Shown piece after piece: positions 30,517 to 33,561 of a stretch of DNA of 33,561 nucleotides. Position numbers and translations under genes: made by a program. The DNA comes from CAYRCJ01 sp964422785 (GTDB taxonomy: Bacteria; Patescibacteriota; Minisyncoccia; UBA11713; 2-01-FULL-45-33), in contig CAYRCJ010000004.1 of the NCBI GenBank assembly GCA_964422785.1, positions 1 through 33,561 on the forward strand. The letters are read 5' to 3'. Every line of letters starts with the position of its first letter. The first letter of the stretch is position 1. The notes under the pieces are model-generated. The model was not told where the DNA came from, searched no databases, and was given only the letters and a program-made list of their open reading frames with translations.

Positions 30517-30568
30517 TTCGCCACAGCAAAAAGAGGCTTACTTATAAGCAGTTTTTTGCTGTGGCGAA
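30517..30568 (+). promoter_or_regulatory. Large hairpin in the target-gene 5' leader
   Basis: A perfect 16-base stem pairs ttcgccacagcaaaaa (30517-30532) with tttttgctgtggcgaa (30553-30568). A nested gctta/taagc hairpin lies in its loop. Another small gttc-GAAA-gaac hairpin follows at 30597-30608, just before the Shine-Dalgarno aaggag (30617-30622) and the ATG at 30629. It could stabilise the mRNA or control translation; the T run inside the stem is not placed for termination. Confidence 0.7.
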
Positions 30569-30628
30569 AGCCAAAATCAAACAGCAAAAGGACAAAGTTC
30601 GAAAGAACATGTCTAGAAGGAGAAAACA

Positions 30629-31291
30629 ATGAGCGATGATTTGATGCTCGATGTTGGACAAGCAAACGAATTAAAACTTTCTTTCCGCCGGAATGGGTGG
30701 AAGACAAATGAGGAAATCAAGCGTTTGAGTGAAGGAAGTTTGCTCGCCGGCGTTTTGAGTGTCCTCAACGGCACCGCCAAGATCAAACCCATCACCGAAG
30801 ACGCCTCTCGCTGGATCACTCTCAACGAAACCACCATCGCTGTAAACCTCGCCGCCACTCCGAACCTTCCGTTCAACGAAGCAAAAATCGAAAAACATAT
30901 CGGCGAAGGTTGGGTAATTGTTGAAAAACGACCCGACGGACTCTACATCAGCGGCCGCAAAGTAATCATCCACCTCTCCAAACGCCAAAGGGGCGCAAAA
31001 TCACTGGGTGGCCATGAACTTCGCGATGAACTTACAGGAAAACCAGTCCTCAATTCCAACATCCTGGACGCTCTTTATGGGAATCCGCATTTGATTCCCG
31101 AAGACTGGAAGAAAGATGAAAATGGAAACACCATCTACATTTTCTTCTGGGGCACCCTCTACCGCGACTCGGACGTCAATCTCTACGTTCGTTGCTTATA
31201 CTTCTTCGGTGGCAGGTGGTACCGGCTCTACGGTTGGCTTGACTACGGTTGGAGTGGCAATAACCCTGCGGCTTTGCTCGCAAGTATTTAG
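30629..31291 (+). CDS. DGR target protein with C-terminal variable domain
   Basis: The 220-residue protein has an N-terminal domain beginning DVGQANELKLSFRRNGW (8-24) that resembles a family widespread in Parcubacteria, a middle part with SGRKVIIHLSKRQ, and a segment GHELRDELTGKPVLNSNILD preceding the variable end. The last 42 residues are the variable repeat: aromatic-rich, with WYRLYGWLDYGW and the closing NNPAALLASI typical of C-type-lectin DGR targets. Diversified codons are residues 180, 183, 189, 193, 194, 200, 202, 206, 207 and 209. No signal peptide or membrane span is seen, so it is probably intracellular. A consensus promoter and good Shine-Dalgarno imply strong expression. Its ligand is unknown. 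Confidence 0.93.
   Translation: MSDDLMLDVGQANELKLSFRRNGWKTNEEIKRLSEGSLLAGVLSVLNGTAKIKPITEDASRWITLNETTIAVNLAATPNLPFNEAKIEKHIGEGWVIVEKRPDGLYISGRKVIIHLSKRQRGAKSLGGHELRDELTGKPVLNSNILDALYGNPHLIPEDWKKDENGNTIYIFFWGTLYRDSDVNLYVRCLYFFGGRWYRLYGWLDYGWSGNNPAALLASI
31161..31283 (+). repeat. DGR variable repeat (VR)
   Basis: This 123-base stretch aligns without gaps to the template repeat at 31646-31768. It differs at 13 positions (31166, 31176, 31194, 31205, 31206, 31209, 31226, 31227, 31232, 31233, 31244, 31248, 31254), all adenine in the template; every non-adenine template base is conserved. The last 29 bases carry no change despite containing adenines, as expected of the initiation-of-mutagenic-homing region. 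Two more A-site changes may exist just upstream (31159-31160). Confidence 0.97.
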
Positions 31292-31297
31292 TTCTTC

Positions 31298-31340
31298 GGA
31301 CTAGGCCACTTTGACCTTTTTGAAACTTTGGCCTTAGTCC
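31298..31340 (+). promoter_or_regulatory. Hairpin directly downstream of the target stop codon
   Basis: ggactaggcc (31298-31307) pairs with ggccttagtcc (31330-31340) with one bulged base around a 22-base loop. It starts seven bases after the stop codon and 15 bases after the VR. DGR hairpins or cruciforms at this place assist homing in the Bordetella phage system; here no T tract follows directly, so termination is not its obvious purpose. Confidence 0.6.
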
Positions 31341-31378
31341 TTTGATTCCGAATTTTGGGAAATATAAATTTGTTTCCA

Positions 31379-31405
31379 GCCCCGCATCTTGCGGGGCCTT
31401 TTTTT
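31379..31405 (+). terminator. Intrinsic terminator of the target gene
   Basis: A seven-base GC stem (gccccgc / gcggggc), loop ATCTT, one C and seven T. It ends the target-gene transcript and separates it from the template-repeat unit. Confidence 0.93.
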
Positions 31406-31406
31406 G

Positions 31407-31415
31407 TGATAAAAT
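31407..31415 (+). promoter_or_regulatory. Candidate extended -10 for the template RNA
   Basis: TGATAAAAT (hexamer 31410-31415) follows the terminator T tract directly. It would start RNA near 31422, about 225 bases before the template repeat. A TTGCGG at 31389-31394 is a poor, closely spaced -35. Confidence 0.45.
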
Positions 31416-31645
31416 AAAAAAGGCAGTAGGTGAATACGCGAGAGACTACGGTTTCTCGCTACCGAAACCAGTATCCATACATCGAGAGTATCTACGACTA
31501 AGGTTTTGGATAGAGTGGTGTATGCAGAAACTTCATCAAAAAATGAAAATACTTGGTGTAAGGCACTATCGCATTACGATGCGGAATTCTATACAATCCT
31601 GAGAGTATTCGAAGGATGGTGGCCCGGGAGGTGCTTTACACGCAA

Positions 31646-31768
31646 ACCGCAACTCGGACGACAATCTCTACGTTCGTTACTTATACTTCAACGATGGCAG
31701 GTGGTACCGGAACTACAATTGGCTTGACAACGATTGGAATGGCAATAACCCTGCGGCTTTGCTCGCAA
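31646..31768 (+). repeat. DGR template repeat (TR)
   Basis: The 123-base donor copy for the variable repeat. Read in the target frame it encodes residues with many AAC/AAT and GAC/GAT/TAC codons (for example NDGRWYRNYNW), so adenine mutagenesis at first and second codon positions gives wide amino-acid variety without making stop codons easily. About 33 adenines are present; 13 differ in the current VR. The reading frame continues upstream as target-like sequence, suggesting descent from a duplicated target gene. Confidence 0.97.
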
Positions 31769-31774
31769 CTCTTT

Positions 31775-32170
31775 TCATTTCTCTCCCAGCTTTTTGTTGG
31801 GAGAGTTTTGTTTACCATGAATTTGTTGAAGATCTTTCGCAAGCTGCCCGCTCCATCCTCCGAGCATACGCCCGATCTCATCTATTTTTACCGAAAGTGC
31901 TATATATTTTTTGTTGTCTATTGATTTTGTTTCCCATAAAACCATGAGCAATATTTTTAGAGTATCCATTTTTCTTATTGCCAATCTCACCCAGGGATGT
32001 TTCTCTTCTCTAGATAAAAAACTTGCAATAGATACGGCTTCTATTGTTTCTACAAAAAGAACGTCAATCCGCTGACCCAAAGAATGCCGATGTATTTTTG
32101 GCAGAGCCTGATAGTATCCATACCAAACAAGATATGCACTTTTTATTTTTTGAAGAAGAGGTAGAACAGT
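31775..32170 (-). CDS. avd: Avd-like accessory protein of the DGR (four-helix bundle), start unclear
   Basis: On the minus strand an intact frame of about 131 residues reads LPLLQKIKSAYLVWYGYY, LPKIHRHSLGQRIDVLF, ETIEAVSIASFL, EEKHPWVRLAIRKMD, and the diagnostic LSVKIDEIGRMLGGW, ending QNSPNKKLGEK. This is the four-helix-bundle family to which DGR Avd proteins belong; Avd binds the RT and template RNA and is needed for mutagenic homing. The end given (32170) is the first family-like residue. The frame remains open to 32206, but there is no ATG, GTG or TTG before a TTG at 32080, which would remove helix 1. An ATG at 32219 joins this frame only if the ten-base C tract (minus strand) had nine bases. 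The C-terminal segment after GGW carries about nine extra residues. Confidence 0.82.
   Translation of the reverse strand, partial: TVLPLLQKIKSAYLVWYGYYQALPKIHRHSLGQRIDVLFVETIEAVSIASFLSREEKHPWVRLAIRKMDTLKILLMVLWETKSIDNKKYIALSVKIDEIGRMLGGWSGQLAKDLQQIHGKQNSPNKKLGEK
31781..31809 (+). terminator. Terminator downstream of the template repeat
   Basis: ctctccca pairs with tgggagag (31781-31805) and TTTT follows (31806-31809). It lies within the last codons of the convergent avd gene. Read on the minus strand it has no T tract, so it would not stop avd transcription before the TR. Confidence 0.65.
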
Positions 32171-32172
32171 GC

Positions 32173-32182
32173 GGGGGGGGGG
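32173..32182. repeat. Ten-base poly-G tract between avd and RT
   Basis: Ten consecutive G on the plus strand, the only homopolymer of this kind noticed in the window. It falls at the 5' end of avd (as poly-C) and immediately before a TATTAT -10 for the RT. Such tracts slip during replication and are common phase-variation switches; they are also prone to sequencing error. Confidence 0.9.
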
Positions 32183-32188
32183 TATTAT
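32183..32188 (+). promoter_or_regulatory. Possible -10 for the RT gene
   Basis: TATTAT directly follows the poly-G tract and ends seven bases before the RT ATG at 32196, the same leaderless geometry as at ndk, rnhA and others. There is no good -35; the poly-G would lie in the spacer. Confidence 0.4.
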
Positions 32189-32195
32189 ATGGAAT

Positions 32196-33188
32196 ATGGC
32201 TTTGATTCAATTCGCCCATACATATAAGGATATCATTTCCTTGGAAAATCTACTCGAGGCCTGGAAAGAATTTATAAATGGCAAAAGATCTCGCAAAGAT
32301 GTCCAAGAGTTTGAGAGAAATTTAATGAATAATATAATTTCGCTACATCTGGATCTTGCGACAAAAATCTACAAACACTCTTCGTACGAGGCTTTCAACA
32401 TCTCCGACCCGAAGCCGAGAAACATTCACAAAGCAAGGGTGAGAGATAGATTGTTGCATCACGCAATCTATAGAAAATTTTATCCTTTTTTTGAAAGAAC
32501 ATTCATTGCAGATTCCTATTCATGCCGATTAAGAAAGGGTACACATAAAGCAATCAACGTATTTCACTCGTTTATAGGCAAAGAATCAAAAAATCATACA
32601 AAGACCGTCTTTGTCCTAAAGTGCGATATAAAAAAGTTTTTTGCAAATATTGATCACGGCATACTTCTGGAAATAATCAGAAGTTGTATCCCGGACCGCG
32701 ATATTCAGCGGCTTATATCGGAAGTTGTGGAGAGCTTTCATTCAACAAGCGTCGGCGTTGGGCTTCCTTTGGGAAATCTTACTTCCCAGCTTTTGGTGAA
32801 TATTTATATGAACAGATTTGACCAATTCGTGAAGCATAAGCTCAAAGCAAAATACTATATTCGCTATGCGGATGACTTTGTTATATTGTCGCAAGATAAA
32901 AAATGGCTTGAAGATATATTGCTTCGCATAAAAGATTTTTTATTGACTAATCTAAAACTAGAGCTTCATCCCGATAAAGTTTCCATTAAAACAGCGGCGT
33001 CCGGTATTGATTTTTTGGGGTGGGTTCATTTTTCCGATCACCGAGTTTTACGAACAACAACCAAAAAGAGAATGTTTAAGCGACTCGAAACATATTCTAA
33101 AAAGCCGGAGATGGTCAATTCATATCGCGGATTATTACAGCATGGCAATGCCTATAAAATTCTACAATTGATTGATGAAACAGGTTAA
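32196..33188 (+). CDS. DGR reverse transcriptase
   Basis: This 330-residue RT has the finger-palm motifs in order: VRDRLLHHAIYRKFYPFFE (RT2-like), KCDIKKFFANIDH (about 142-154, first catalytic Asp), GLPLGNLTSQLLVNIYM with LGNLTSQ (192-198), and YIRYADDF with the catalytic YADD (224-227), then HPDKVSIKTAASGIDFLGW. The LGxxxSQ in place of the QGxxxSP of group II intron and retroviral-type RTs is the DGR hallmark. No maturase or endonuclease domain follows. ATG 32196 is preferred because MALIQFAHTYKDIISLENLL resembles the usual DGR-RT start; GTG at 32169 would add residues encoded by the poly-G tract. It would copy the TR RNA with adenine-specific errors, together with Avd. Confidence 0.96.
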   Translation: MALIQFAHTYKDIISLENLLEAWKEFINGKRSRKDVQEFERNLMNNIISLHLDLATKIYKHSSYEAFNISDPKPRNIHKARVRDRLLHHAIYRKFYPFFERTFIADSYSCRLRKGTHKAINVFHSFIGKESKNHTKTVFVLKCDIKKFFANIDHGILLEIIRSCIPDRDIQRLISEVVESFHSTSVGVGLPLGNLTSQLLVNIYMNRFDQFVKHKLKAKYYIRYADDFVILSQDKKWLEDILLRIKDFLLTNLKLELHPDKVSIKTAASGIDFLGWVHFSDHRVLRTTTKKRMFKRLETYSKKPEMVNSYRGLLQHGNAYKILQLIDETG

Positions 33189-33203
33189 CTTATCATAAGC
33201 CTT

Positions 33204-33561
33204 ATGGAATCAAAAGCTGAAATGCTTAATGCGCTAAAAAAAGAAATTGAGGCGGATAAATCACTTCCGCTGTATGGCGCAGCGAATTTGGTTTTTGGAG
33301 AGGGCGATCCGGACGCTAAGGTTATGTTTATCGGCGAAGCTCCCGGATTTTATGAAGACCGAGAGATGAGGCCGTTTGTGGGCCGGGCCGGGCAACTTTT
33401 AAATAAAATGCTTTTGGGTATCGGGTGGCCGAGAGAAAGTGTTTACATAACTAATATTGTAAAAAGACGGCCGCCGGAAAATCGCGATCCGTTACCGGAT
33501 GAAATTGAATCATACAAACCTTATCTTAAAAAACAAATTGAAATTATAAATCCAAAAATCA
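33204..33561 (+). CDS. Family 4 uracil-DNA glycosylase, partial, lacking Fe-S cysteines
   Basis: The first 119 residues are in the window; the gene continues beyond it. FGEGDPDAKVMFIGEAPG (31-48; GEAPG at 44-48 is the catalytic motif), PFVGRAGQLLNKML and YITNIVKRRPPENRDP match the type 4 UDG family (COG1573), which removes uracil from DNA. Type 4 enzymes normally have CxxC near the N-terminus and a Cys in VVKCRPP as ligands of a 4Fe-4S cluster. Here the equivalent positions are ADKSLPL and VKRRPP, with no Cys in the visible part. It follows the RT by 15 bases but is likely a core gene, not part of the DGR. Confidence 0.88.
   Translation, partial: MESKAEMLNALKKEIEADKSLPLYGAANLVFGEGDPDAKVMFIGEAPGFYEDREMRPFVGRAGQLLNKMLLGIGWPRESVYITNIVKRRPPENRDPLPDEIESYKPYLKKQIEIINPKI

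Larger units (their letters stand above)
31422..31809 (+). ncRNA. Probable template-repeat RNA
   Basis: Between the target terminator and the RT gene lies about 390 bases with no convincing ORF apart from the avd gene on the other strand at the 3' end. It contains the template repeat. Upstream of it are foldable segments, for example cgagaga / tttctcg (near 31439-31458) and an overlapping ggtttc/gaaacc pair. It starts after a possible extended -10 and ends at the hairpin at 31781-31805 with TTTT. DGR reverse transcriptases use such a structured RNA as template. Ends are inferred. Confidence 0.6.

Noticed and set aside
31342..31727. Short plus-strand ORFs between the DGR target and the RT
   Set aside because: They begin in the terminator or cross the template RNA, lack ribosome-binding sites and resemble no protein; the region is better read as template RNA.
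31616..31947. ORFs over the TR on the plus strand as a second intact target gene
   Set aside because: No start with a ribosome-binding site and no N-terminal target domain; frame continuity only reflects the TR origin.
32169..33188. Group II intron or retron as the source of the RT
   Set aside because: No maturase/endonuclease domain and no intron domains V/VI; LGxxxSQ, the nearby Avd and the VR/TR pair identify a DGR.
1..33561. CRISPR array, tRNA or rRNA genes
   Set aside because: No regularly spaced repeats, no cloverleaf T-loop consensus and no rRNA-like stretch were seen by eye; an automated RNA scan was not possible.
1..33561. Alternative genetic code (TGA as Gly)
   Set aside because: TGA ends several genes at family-typical C-termini, and no conserved glycine coincides with TGA.

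Overview
The window looks like a chromosomal segment of a Candidate Phyla Radiation (Patescibacteria, probably Parcubacteria-like) bacterium. This is inferred from moderate A+T content, compact overlapping genes, a ribosomal-protein cluster without rpmD (L30), several short protein versions, and a reverse transcriptase, Avd and target protein that resemble CPR diversity-generating retroelements (DGRs). TGA is used as a normal stop (for example in map and dedA), so the TGA-to-Gly code of Gracilibacteria does not apply. No tRNA, rRNA or CRISPR array was recognised.

Layout. Positions 1-1262 are an accessory patch: a partial minus-strand ASCH-domain gene, a 36-codon acidic ORF, and a coupled pair of small genes ending at a strong terminator. 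Positions 1273-12850 hold tuf followed by the merged S10/spc ribosomal cluster: rpsJ, rplC, a 336-base interruption with terminators, promoter and inverted-repeat element, then rplD-rplW-rplB-rpsS-rplV-rpsC-rplP-rpmC-rpsQ-rplN-rplX-rplE-rpsZ-rpsH-rplF-rplR-rpsE-rplO-secY. Positions 12888-14613 carry adk, map and ruvX; the usual infA-rpmJ-rpsM-rpsK-rpoA tail is not here. Positions 14633-19002 combine sugar and central metabolism: a glycosyltransferase, a galT-like gene, an amidohydrolase, tpiA and pgk. Positions 19019-24239 hold nucleic-acid genes: a PD-(D/E)XK nuclease, a DHH phosphoesterase, RNase HI and a ComEC split into two genes, plus an acetyltransferase. Positions 24282-30462 hold ndk, a beta-CASP nuclease, a mannitol-1-phosphate dehydrogenase-like gene and three membrane-protein genes.

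The most notable element is an apparently complete DGR at 30459-33188. It comprises a target gene under a consensus promoter with a 3' variable repeat (VR, 31161-31283), a hairpin and terminator after it, a template repeat (TR, 31646-31768) in its own non-coding unit, an Avd-like gene on the opposite strand ending next to the TR, and a DGR-type reverse transcriptase. VR and TR differ at 13 of 123 positions and all 13 are adenine in the TR. A run of ten G at 32173-32182 lies in the avd 5' end and directly before the RT -10, suggesting either a phase switch or a sequence error. The window ends inside a family 4 uracil-DNA glycosylase gene that lacks the iron-sulphur cysteines visible in this part of the family.

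A second recurring theme is promoters whose -10 hexamer lies 6-7 bases before the start codon, implying leaderless mRNAs for several operons.
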